Origin: Candidatus Zixiibacteriota bacterium
GTDB lineage: Bacteria > Zixibacteria > MSB-5A5 > JAABVY01 > JAHJOQ01
Direction of reading: 5' to 3'
Assembly (NCBI GenBank): GCA_030631455.1
Contig: DAOVLC010000045.1
Location: 1-8,299, forward strand
Length of the DNA stretch: 8,299 nucleotides
This document shows, piece by piece, positions 1-5,318 of the stretch. Positions within the stretch are counted from its first letter, which is position 1. The number at the start of each line of letters is the position of its first letter. The translations under genes and the position numbers were made by a program. Below the pieces are notes generated by a model. The model saw only the letters and a program-made list of their open reading frames with translations. It was not told where the DNA came from and searched no databases.

Positions 1-119
1 CAATGACCGTGGAGACAATCAATATCATCTGTGAGGGTGAATTCGACGGGTCATATTCTGACGAGCTTTCGATATCATTTCCCGAATACTACGATGTGAT
101 GAAAAGTTTGCTTGGTTGA
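1..119 (+). CDS. aroA: 3-phosphoshikimate 1-carboxyvinyltransferase (EPSP synthase), C-terminal end only
   Basis: Only the last 39 codons are present; the frame is open to the left edge and stops at TGA 117-119. EPSP synthase joins shikimate 3-phosphate and phosphoenolpyruvate, the sixth shikimate-pathway step. The identification rests on the tail: the segment SISFPEYYDVMKSLLG resembles the conserved C-terminal end of AroA proteins (E. coli AroA has TTFPDYFEQL at the same place). Context supports it strongly, because four other shikimate genes follow directly. The ATG at 3-5 is almost certainly internal. The stop overlaps the next start as TGATG, so aroE translation is probably coupled. With so little sequence, the family call is likely but not certain. 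Confidence 0.72.
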   Translation, partial: MTVETINIICEGEFDGSYSDELSISFPEYYDVMKSLLG

Positions 120-952
120 TGAAAATGACAAGGCCTAAAGTCTACGGAGTCTTAGGATCCAACATCTCGTACTCGTTATCACCTCAGATTTTCAGGATTC
201 TCTTCGACAAGTTCCGGTTGCCGCACGGCTATTTCTTCTTTGATATCCGACCGGATAAGCTGACCAAATTCGTTGAGTCAGCGCGACTGCTCGATGTCGC
301 CGGATTCAGCGTCACAATCCCTTTCAAGTGCGCTATTATTCAACACCTTGACAGGGTTCATTCATCTGCGAGATACTGCCGGGCAGTGAATCTTGTTTCT
401 GTGCAGAGAAACAAACTGGTAGGATACAATACCGACATTGTCGGCGTGGAGCAGGTTCTCCGTCAGGCAAAAGTACCATCGCTGAAAAAGAAGCGGATAC
501 TCATCATCGGTGCCGGAGGCACGGCGCGAGTCATACTTGGGCATGCCGTGTCCTGTGAACCGGGTGGAATATCAATAGTGAATCGAGGCAGAAAGCGACT
601 CAAGGAAATGCTCTCCGTGTTCGGAATTGAGAACGGATCGAATGGAATCCAGGCTCATCAACTCCCAGTGCTCAAGAGCAGACTCAAGGGTTCGACCTGG
701 GAAATCGTCTTCAACGCCACGCCTATTGCTACTGAGAAGATATTGCCGGCCGCTACGATTCGCTCTGCAACAGTCGTTTTCGAAGCTGCGTACGGCCTGA
801 AGAATCGAAAGCTACCGCCCGGTACCAGAGTTGTCGGCGGCATTGACCTGTTGATATTCCAGGCCTTAAGAGGTTTCGAGATCCTCACAGGCATTAAGAT
901 CGAAAACTATCGGAGGGAGAGGTCAGCGATAAAGCGAAAACTCGTCGTCTAA
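119..952 (+). CDS. aroE: Shikimate 5-dehydrogenase (NADP-dependent)
   Basis: Reduces 3-dehydroshikimate to shikimate. At 277 residues it has the usual family length. The N-terminal substrate domain has YSLSP (18-22), SVTIPFK (64-70) with catalytic Lys70, RAVN (88-91) and GYNTD (103-107) with catalytic Asp106. The nucleotide-binding domain has the glycine loop GAGGTAR (131-137) and NRGRKR (155-160), in which arginines could hold the NADP phosphate. Near the end, GIDLLIFQAL (241-250) carries the conserved substrate-contacting Gln248. Some motifs are diverged: the usual NVT reads SVT, and NRT reads NRG. ATG 119 overlaps the aroA stop (TGATG). TTG 116 and ATG 125 are alternative starts, and none has a clear ribosome binding site, so coupling to aroA is likely. 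The family is secure; a quinate/shikimate dehydrogenase variant is less likely given the operon. Confidence 0.93.
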   Translation: MKMTRPKVYGVLGSNISYSLSPQIFRILFDKFRLPHGYFFFDIRPDKLTKFVESARLLDVAGFSVTIPFKCAIIQHLDRVHSSARYCRAVNLVSVQRNKLVGYNTDIVGVEQVLRQAKVPSLKKKRILIIGAGGTARVILGHAVSCEPGGISIVNRGRKRLKEMLSVFGIENGSNGIQAHQLPVLKSRLKGSTWEIVFNATPIATEKILPAATIRSATVVFEAAYGLKNRKLPPGTRVVGGIDLLIFQALRGFEILTGIKIENYRRERSAIKRKLVV

Positions 953-976
953 ACCACTTTGTCACAGGCTCGGAGA

Positions 977-1504
977 ATGTCCCCTGACGCGAATATTATA
1001 CTTGCGGGCCCGATGGGTGCAGGCAAGACAGTTGCCGGAGAGATTGTTGCCGAGAAACTGGGCAGGCAACTCTGGGACACGGATCGGATGATTGAGGAAC
1101 AAACAGGCCTGTCGATCGTGCGGATATTCTCCGAAAGAAGCGAGGCATTCTTCCGTTCGCTTGAGCGAGAGGTGGTCAAAACGATCGTACGTGAGCACAA
1201 TCTGGTTGTGGCCGTCGGCGGTGGGATGACAGTTCCGAAGGAGAACCTATCTGATCTCATGGAAAACGGCATTGTGATCTGCCTGATGGCATCGGCAGAA
1301 GTTCTGGCAGATCGTCTCAGCAAATCCTGTTGCCGGCCACTCTTGATGGGTGATAATCTCGAAGAGAGTGTAGCGAAGATCCTGGACGAGAGAAAACCGA
1401 GTTACGACCGGATTCCGTTCCAGATCGAGAACGACGACCTGACAATCGAAGAGACCGCAGCCAAGGTGATAGAGGTCTACAGGGAGCAAACGTCCGATGT
1501 ATGA
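977..1504 (+). CDS. aroK: Shikimate kinase
   Basis: Phosphorylates shikimate at the 3-hydroxyl using ATP. From ATG 977 the product has 175 residues, typical for the family. The P-loop GPMGAGKT is at 11-18. DTD (34-36) provides the Mg/shikimate-binding acidic residues. FFRSLE (58-63) carries the shikimate-binding arginine, VGGG (80-83) is the second substrate loop, and CRPLL (119-123) begins the lid with its conserved arginine. DERKPSYD (137-144) is the adenine-site segment. The start is not certain. The same frame reopens immediately after the aroE TAA and has a TTG at 959, which would give 181 residues. ATG 977 is preferred because it gives the usual short N-terminus before the first strand and has an AGG 8 nt upstream. 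The stop overlaps the aroB start. Confidence 0.93.
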   Translation: MSPDANIILAGPMGAGKTVAGEIVAEKLGRQLWDTDRMIEEQTGLSIVRIFSERSEAFFRSLEREVVKTIVREHNLVVAVGGGMTVPKENLSDLMENGIVICLMASAEVLADRLSKSCCRPLLMGDNLEESVAKILDERKPSYDRIPFQIENDDLTIEETAAKVIEVYREQTSDV

Positions 1505-2600
1505 CACGACGGTCAAGTTCCCGTTCCCTGCGGCTCACTGCAGACTAGTAGCGGGTCAGGGTGCAGCGAGCAAGCTCCGTAGCGTGGTCAGCAAGGTTGG
1601 ATGCAGCACTATGTTCATCGTCACCGATAGGAACGTAAACAAACACTATGAATCCCAATTGAGAGAATATCTGAATGGCGTTCGCTGTCCGGGGGACATT
1701 CTAGTGCTCCCCGCCGGTGAGAGAACCAAGAGCTATCGATACCAGCTGAAAATCCATGACTGGCTGCTTAAGAAGGGCGCTGACAGGGAATCAATTTTGA
1801 TAGGAGTCGGCGGTGGTGTGATCTGTGATATTACGGGGTTTGCGGCAGCGACATTCATGCGTGGCATCCGCCATGCCCTTATTGCGACAACTCTGGTTGC
1901 GCAGATTGATGCGGCTATCGGCGGTAAGAACGGTATCAATCTCCCCGCCGCAAAGAACATAGTCGGCACGATTAAACAGCCGGTTTCGGTAATTGCGGAT
2001 TCGATGTTCCTGAGAACATTGAGGCCGCAGCATCTCAGGGAGGGGATGGCAGAACTGGTTAAGATGGCCCTGGTCAAGTCGGCCTCACTTGGAAAGCTGA
2101 TTACACACTATCAATCGAGTCATGCCGAAGATCGCGAGGAACTCATCTCTCGGATCATTCAACAGGGAGTGAAACTGAAACTCGATGTTGTTCGAAAAGA
2201 CCCGTTTGAGAGCGGACTCCGCAAAATTCTGAACTTCGGACACACAACCGGGCATGCGCTTGAGGCACTGGGGAAATATCGGCAGATGACACATGGCAGG
2301 GCGGTGGCCTGCGGCATGCTCGTCGCATTGGAATTGTCGAGGAGACTCTGTTCTCTGGATGACGAGACAGTCGCCTGGGGGACGAAAAGGATACGTGAAT
2401 TATACAGATCGTTTCCGATAGCCGGCATCTCTCCAGACGGTGTTTGGGAGGTAATCAAGCGCGACAAGAAGCGGGTTCGCGAACAGATACGGTTCGTTCT
2501 GCTCGAATCTTTCGCAAAGCCTGTCATACACACGGTGACGGAACGACAGTTCAGATCTTCTTTTGACAGAGTAACGAAATCATGGAGCGGTAAACCATGA
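1497..2600 (+). CDS. aroB: 3-dehydroquinate synthase
   Basis: Converts DAHP to 3-dehydroquinate, the second shikimate step, with NAD and a divalent metal (usually zinc). It has 367 residues, full length for the family. The NAD-binding glycine-rich segment GVGGGVICDITGF lies at 103-115. RGIRHALIATTLVAQIDAAI is at 122-141, followed by the lysine/asparagine loop GGKNGIN (142-148) and KNIVGT (153-158). Metal ligands are predicted as Glu186 (GMAELVK), His249 (NFGHTTGH) and His266 (MTHGRAV), with the same spacing as E184/H247/H264 in E. coli. The usual GGKTG loop reads GGKNG here. ATG 1497 overlaps the aroK stop by 8 nt and has AGGGAG at 1481-1486, 10 nt upstream. The gene ends in an ATGA overlap with aroQ. 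Identification is secure. Confidence 0.96.
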   Translation: MYDTTVKFPFPAAHCRLVAGQGAASKLRSVVSKVGCSTMFIVTDRNVNKHYESQLREYLNGVRCPGDILVLPAGERTKSYRYQLKIHDWLLKKGADRESILIGVGGGVICDITGFAAATFMRGIRHALIATTLVAQIDAAIGGKNGINLPAAKNIVGTIKQPVSVIADSMFLRTLRPQHLREGMAELVKMALVKSASLGKLITHYQSSHAEDREELISRIIQQGVKLKLDVVRKDPFESGLRKILNFGHTTGHALEALGKYRQMTHGRAVACGMLVALELSRRLCSLDDETVAWGTKRIRELYRSFPIAGISPDGVWEVIKRDKKRVREQIRFVLLESFAKPVIHTVTERQFRSSFDRVTKSWSGKP

Positions 2601-3037
2601 AGAAAGTAATGATTATCAACGGTCCGAATCTCAATCTGCTCGGAACCCGCGAACCTGAGGTTTACGGCAGCGACACGCTCGATCAGATCAACGAGTCGAT
2701 GAAGGAGGCAGCTATTGGGCTCGACCTTGAGCTGTCGTTCTATCAGAGCGACATCGAGGGAGAAATTATCGAGCTGCTTCACAAGGCGGGACGCGAACGC
2801 GATGCGGTTATCATCAATCCTGCGGGCTATTCGCACACATCTGTTGCAATACTCGATGCGCTCAAATCGATCTCGATTCCCGCTGTCGAGGTACATCTGT
2901 CGAATATCTACAAGCGGGAGGAATTCAGGCAGAAGTCGCTGACCGCATCGGGGGCATGGGGCCTGATTTCGGGCTTCGGAAAACTTAGCTATATTCTCGC
3001 GCTCAAGGCGCTGCATGGATATTTCAATGAGCAATAA
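2597..3037 (+). CDS. aroQ: 3-dehydroquinate dehydratase, type II
   Basis: Dehydrates 3-dehydroquinate to 3-dehydroshikimate by the anti-elimination route of the small dodecameric type II enzymes, unrelated to type I AroD. The 146-residue length is typical. NGPNLNLLGTREPEVYG (8-24) contains Arg18 and the catalytic Tyr23. QSDIEGEIIELLH is at 50-62. INPAGYSHTSVAILDA (73-88) contains Asn74 and His80. EVHLSNIYKREEFR (98-111) contains Glu98, His100 and Arg111. The last conserved block is GLISGFG (122-128). QSN reads QSD here, a conservative change. The start is an ATGA overlap with the aroB stop, with GGAG at 2584-2587 nine nt upstream. The 3' end overlaps the next gene in another frame. All active-site positions of the family are present, so the call is secure. 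Confidence 0.97.
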   Translation: MKKVMIINGPNLNLLGTREPEVYGSDTLDQINESMKEAAIGLDLELSFYQSDIEGEIIELLHKAGRERDAVIINPAGYSHTSVAILDALKSISIPAVEVHLSNIYKREEFRQKSLTASGAWGLISGFGKLSYILALKALHGYFNEQ

Positions 3038-3941
3038 TGTCTTCGCATTTTTCGGCGGTAAAATAGTACCGGAAGAACGGGCAAAGGTCTCGATCAAGAC
3101 TCATGCGCTGAACTATGGGACGTGCGCATTCGAGGGAATGAAGGCATTCTATCTCGGCAAGGGGCGATGGAATCTGTACCGCCTCGATGATCATGTCTCA
3201 CGGCTCCTGCGAACATGTGAAGTCCTGCATATCGAATCTCCTGTCTCACACGACGAAGTATCGAGTGCTGTTATAAGGCTGGTTCTCCGAAATGCTTTTC
3301 CCAAGGACACCTATGTCAGGCCGATGATCTACTGCTCACACGAAGGTATAGGTCTCGCAAAGTGGTCCGCCGCGAAATTCGCGATATTCTGCCAACCGGT
3401 TCGCAATAACAGGCTGCGAGAACTCAACGCGACTTTCTCCAGGGTCGTCCGCATTCCCCCTGCCGCTGTCCCTTCTGTCGGAAAGATCACAGGAATGTAT
3501 GTGAATTCATACATTGCCCAGCGAGAGGTCGTTGCACGAGGCGGGCAGATCGCCCTGATGAAAGACATCAATGGGCACGTGACCGAAGCGTTCGGAATGA
3601 ATCTCTACATGGTCAAGAAAGGCAGATGCATCACCTCACCGCTGTCAATCGGTGTGCTTGATGGGATCACTCGCAGGTCGATAATCGAATTCTGCAAGCG
3701 AGATCTCGGAATCAAGGTCGATGAGAAACTGTATACGCCGAGATCGCTGTACACAGCCGACGAAGTTTTCCTGTGCGGCACAGGTGCCGGGATAAACGCA
3801 ATCGTCTCAGTGGACGGACGGCAGATCGGGTCGGGCAAATGCGGCAGCGTCACGAGTCGGTTGTCCCGGTTCTATCGGTCTGTGACGCGAGCAAAGCAGG
3901 GCGGTTATGAGAAGTGGTGCAATATCATCACGAGAAGTTAG
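3015..3941 (+). CDS. ilvE: Branched-chain amino acid aminotransferase family (class IV PLP fold)
   Basis: A fold-type IV PLP aminotransferase that aligns along its length with E. coli IlvE. It probably interconverts 2-oxo acids and branched-chain or aromatic amino acids. HALNYGTCAFEGMKAF is at 30-45, the substrate-carboxylate arginine is Arg102 (YVRPM), and the PLP lysine is Lys157 (GKITGMYVNS). The conserved Glu191 is in VTEAFGMN, GITRRSIIEF is at 217-226 and CGTGAGINAIVSVDGR at 254-269. Three signature positions differ from typical IlvE: FEGIR reads FEGMK, GEN reads GMN, and GTAAE reads GTGAG. Substrate preference is therefore uncertain. ATG 3015 has AAGG six nt upstream and overlaps aroQ by 23 nt; ATG 3027 (304 residues) is nearly as plausible. 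It is the last gene of the aro operon, so a role in the final transamination of aromatic amino acids is possible, by inference only. The stop codon overlaps that of the convergent gene. Confidence 0.82.
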   Translation: MDISMSNNVFAFFGGKIVPEERAKVSIKTHALNYGTCAFEGMKAFYLGKGRWNLYRLDDHVSRLLRTCEVLHIESPVSHDEVSSAVIRLVLRNAFPKDTYVRPMIYCSHEGIGLAKWSAAKFAIFCQPVRNNRLRELNATFSRVVRIPPAAVPSVGKITGMYVNSYIAQREVVARGGQIALMKDINGHVTEAFGMNLYMVKKGRCITSPLSIGVLDGITRRSIIEFCKRDLGIKVDEKLYTPRSLYTADEVFLCGTGAGINAIVSVDGRQIGSGKCGSVTSRLSRFYRSVTRAKQGGYEKWCNIITRS

Positions 3942-3958
3942 CGCTCTGACAAGTTCTC
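3932..3958. terminator. Imperfect hairpin at the convergent gene junction
   Basis: GAGAAGTTAG (3932-3941) can pair with CTGAC (3946-3950) and TTCTC (3954-3958) around a CGCT loop. This gives ten base pairs with one G-T pair and a three-base bulge. It sits exactly where the aminotransferase and HMA-like genes end head-on. There is no clean U-tract on either side, only a pyrimidine-rich TTCTCTGTTCTCTCT stretch to the right, so intrinsic termination is a weak inference. Confidence 0.25.
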
Positions 3959-4258
3959 TGTTCTCTCTATCTCACTGAAAACAGACTGAAACGTGCCGTC
4001 CTCCATCCGGAATTCCTTTTCGAAGATTGACTTGATCCGGTCGGGAGTGATTATCCTGGAATCGTATACAAATATGGCTTTGTGGTTCACGGCATAGGTC
4101 GTTATGCTCTCAATCCCGGGAGTGTTCTCAAACTGGCTTGTGAAGAAGCCGGCGGTTCCTCTGCATTTGAGGCCGTCGACGGTGACTCGACAGTCGAGTT
4201 CACCGTCGACAACGAAAAGAAGTACAAGCAATGGAATAGCCATCTTTGGAACTTTCAT
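3938..4258 (-). CDS. Small exported protein with HMA-like (heavy-metal-associated) domain lacking the second metal cysteine
   Basis: A 106-residue product. Residues 1-6 are short and basic (MKVPKM) and are followed by a hydrophobic run AIPLLVLLFVV (7-17). This suggests a signal peptide or membrane anchor without a proper lipobox. Residues 24-85 have the spacing of the ferredoxin-like HMA/MerP fold: VTVDGLKC, a helix with FENTPGIESI, a strand AIFVYD, and then ITPDRIKSIFEKEF. The usual metal motif GMxCxxC reads GLKCRGT, so Cys32 is kept and the second cysteine is Thr35. The start at 4258 is fixed by AGGAG at 4270-4266, seven nt upstream. The gene lies 10 nt after the polyferredoxin gene and is surely co-transcribed with it. 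A metal-handling or maturation role for that neighbour is an inference. The stop overlaps the convergent aminotransferase stop by 4 nt. Confidence 0.75.
   Translation of the reverse strand: MKVPKMAIPLLVLLFVVDGELDCRVTVDGLKCRGTAGFFTSQFENTPGIESITTYAVNHKAIFVYDSRIITPDRIKSIFEKEFRMEDGTFQSVFSEIERTENLSER
4175..4210. repeat. 36-nt near-perfect palindrome inside the HMA-like gene
   Basis: Arms GTCGACGGTGA (4175-4185) and TCACCGTCGAC (4200-4210) pair perfectly. Inside them CTCGA (4186-4190) pairs with TCGAG (4194-4198) around a 3-nt loop, with one unpaired base at 4199. That makes 16 base pairs in 36 nt. In the minus-strand mRNA, two flanking U-G pairs and one G-C pair (4211-4213 with 4172-4174) extend the stem to 19. 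It covers codons 17-28 of the small gene exactly. Confidence 0.85.
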
Positions 4259-4265
4259 ATCGATT

Positions 4266-4270
4266 CTCCT
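4266..4270 (-). promoter_or_regulatory. Ribosome binding site of the HMA-like gene
   Basis: AGGAG on the minus strand lies seven nt before ATG 4258 and begins inside the TAG stop of the upstream polyferredoxin gene. It decides the start in favour of 4258 over the in-frame ATG at 4318, which would lie inside the preceding gene. Confidence 0.8.
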
Positions 4271-5030
4271 ACAGAACCCTGACTTCGAGGCAATCTTCCA
4301 CAGGGCAAGCCTCGACACATTCGAGGCAGTTGACGCAGTCGCGATGGCTCACCTTGTGCATAGCCATCGGCTCCAGTCCGAAATGACATCTCTTGTTGCA
4401 CAGTGTGCAGTCGGTGCATGTCTCGATGTTGCGCCTTATTCGAATTAGGCCGATTTTCGAAAACGGATCGAGTACGGCAGCCAGCGGGCAGAGGTAACGG
4501 CAAAAGAACATCTGCTGAAAAAAAGAGCCGACAACAAAAATCGCAATAGTGCCGATACTGATCCAACCAAGAGTGCCGTGACCCATGCCGGAGAAGATGA
4601 TATAGAAAGGATCGTAGCCTCTGAAAACGAGATCGCCAATCATATACGTGTAATACAGGACAATCGCCAGAACAGGATAGCGCAGGAACCTGAGATAGCT
4701 GTCCGCTGCCTTCGGAATCTGCGGACGTTTCTTCCATATCTTGTCGGCAAGCCGTGCGATCCACTCTGCAATTGACCCGAGTGGACAGACCCACCCACAG
4801 AATGTCCGTTTTGTAATGATTGTCAACACCACTACAGCAAGGAAGATCGACAGATTGAGTGGAGCCAGCGCGCAGGTGAAGTTCCTGGTCGTGAAGAGAC
4901 CATAGAGCGCTTCGACGCCGCCAAATGGACAGAATGCCTCAAAACCGGTCGAACCCCATCCCAGAGCCAGATATGTAATCGCCCCGAGGAAGAAAAGCTG
5001 CATGCTATATCTAAGAAGTCGTATGTTCAC
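4269..5030 (-). CDS. Membrane polyferredoxin (NapH/NosR-type 4Fe-4S protein)
   Basis: A 253-residue inner-membrane iron-sulfur protein expected to pass electrons between the quinone pool or cytoplasm and a periplasmic partner. Hydrophobic segments lie at about 10-28, 57-74, 118-134 and 155-173. CPFGGVEALY (34-43) is near the N-terminus. Two CxxxCP motifs (CGWVCP 78-83 and CRYLCP 177-182) follow membrane segments, as in NapH, NosR and CcoG relatives. The C-terminus holds two 4Fe-4S clusters: CTDCTLCNKRC (205-215) and CVNCLECVEACP (232-243). GTG 5030 is chosen because GGAGGG (5039-5034) sits just upstream; ATG 5003 and ATG 5087 are less likely. No nap, nos or cco gene lies nearby, so its partner enzyme is unknown. 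It forms an operon with the small HMA-like gene. Confidence 0.88.
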   Translation of the reverse strand: MNIRLLRYSMQLFFLGAITYLALGWGSTGFEAFCPFGGVEALYGLFTTRNFTCALAPLNLSIFLAVVVLTIITKRTFCGWVCPLGSIAEWIARLADKIWKKRPQIPKAADSYLRFLRYPVLAIVLYYTYMIGDLVFRGYDPFYIIFSGMGHGTLGWISIGTIAIFVVGSFFQQMFFCRYLCPLAAVLDPFSKIGLIRIRRNIETCTDCTLCNKRCHFGLEPMAMHKVSHRDCVNCLECVEACPVEDCLEVRVL

Positions 5031-5033
5031 GCA

Positions 5034-5039
5034 CCCTCC
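5034..5039 (-). promoter_or_regulatory. Ribosome binding site supporting a GTG start of the polyferredoxin gene
   Basis: GGAGGG on the minus strand ends 3 nt before GTG 5030, or 4 nt if counted from GGAGG. The spacing is short but the match is the strongest in the region. It favours GTG 5030 over ATG 5003, which has no purine-rich site. Confidence 0.6.
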
Positions 5040-5063
5040 GTGCACTAATCGATGATGCTTCAA

Positions 5064-5082
5064 GCGACGTGATAACCGTCGC
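5064..5082. promoter_or_regulatory. Dyad in the polyferredoxin leader
   Basis: GCGACG (5064-5069) and CGTCGC (5077-5082) form a perfect 6-bp inverted repeat around a 7-nt spacer. It lies between the presumed minus-strand transcription start and the GTG. It could be an operator or a leader hairpin; a repeat this short could also be chance. Confidence 0.35.
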
Positions 5083-5097
5083 GCCAATGCTGCCCGG

Positions 5098-5125
5098 AAT
5101 ATATCCCAAAACTCAGAAACTTCAA
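5098..5125 (-). promoter_or_regulatory. Sigma-70-like promoter candidate for the polyferredoxin operon
   Basis: On the minus strand, TTGAAG (5125-5120) and TATATT (5103-5098) are separated by 16 nt. Transcription would begin near 5091, giving a leader of about 60 nt before GTG 5030. The -10 box continues into CCGGGC, a sequence shared with the divergent promoter. Confidence 0.55.
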
Positions 5126-5158
5126 GTGAAATGCGATGTTATGCTGGTTTTTCCCGCA

Positions 5159-5180
5159 TGTATCAGTCCGACTCGATACA
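5159..5180. promoter_or_regulatory. Candidate operator dyad between the divergent promoters
   Basis: TGTATC (5159-5164) and GATACA (5175-5180) are perfect inverted 6-bp arms separated by 10 nt. The 22-bp length is typical of sites bound by dimeric helix-turn-helix regulators. The site lies about 35 bp upstream of the minus-strand -35 box and about 70 bp upstream of the plus-strand one. No regulator gene is nearby to assign it to. Confidence 0.35.
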
Positions 5181-5250
5181 ACCAATCAGTTTGCAGATGA
5201 GCTTAGCGGTAGTGAATTCAGCCTGAAAATGCCGGTCTTCCGATTTCCAC

Positions 5251-5279
5251 TTGCGAATCGTGTTTTATTCTCCTATATT
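5251..5279 (+). promoter_or_regulatory. Sigma-70-like promoter candidate for the acyl-CoA synthetase gene
   Basis: TTGCGA (5251-5256) and TATATT (5274-5279) are separated by the optimal 17 nt. Transcription would start near 5286, about 33 nt before ATG 5319, leaving room for the ribosome binding site. The -10 and following bases TATATTCCGGGC (5274-5285) are identical to those of the minus-strand promoter. Confidence 0.6.
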
Positions 5280-5305
5280 CCGGGCGCTTTAGAAACAAGA
5301 AACAT

Positions 5306-5310
5306 GGAAG
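5306..5310 (+). promoter_or_regulatory. Ribosome binding site deciding the acyl-CoA synthetase start
   Basis: GGAAG lies 8 nt before ATG 5319. The two other in-frame ATGs, at 5304 and 5313, have no purine-rich site at usable distance. The frame stays open upstream to 5136, but that stretch contains the promoter and has no family similarity. Confidence 0.6.
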
Positions 5311-5318
5311 ATATGCAT

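Noticed and set aside
959..976. TTG 959 as the aroK start
   Set aside because: There is no ribosome binding site at usable distance, and ATG 977 gives the usual N-terminal length; it remains possible but is less likely.
2159..3097. Long minus-strand frame opposite aroB, aroQ and the aminotransferase start
   Set aside because: It is antisense to well-conserved genes, with no recognisable motif; a shadow frame.
4104..4448. Plus-strand frame across the HMA-like and polyferredoxin genes
   Set aside because: The opposite strand encodes two genes with clear motifs and ribosome binding sites; this frame has neither.
5136..5318. In-frame upstream extension of the acyl-CoA synthetase (61 more residues from ATG 5136)
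   Set aside because: It has no similarity to the family's N-terminus, contains the promoter candidate, and a ribosome binding site supports ATG 5319.
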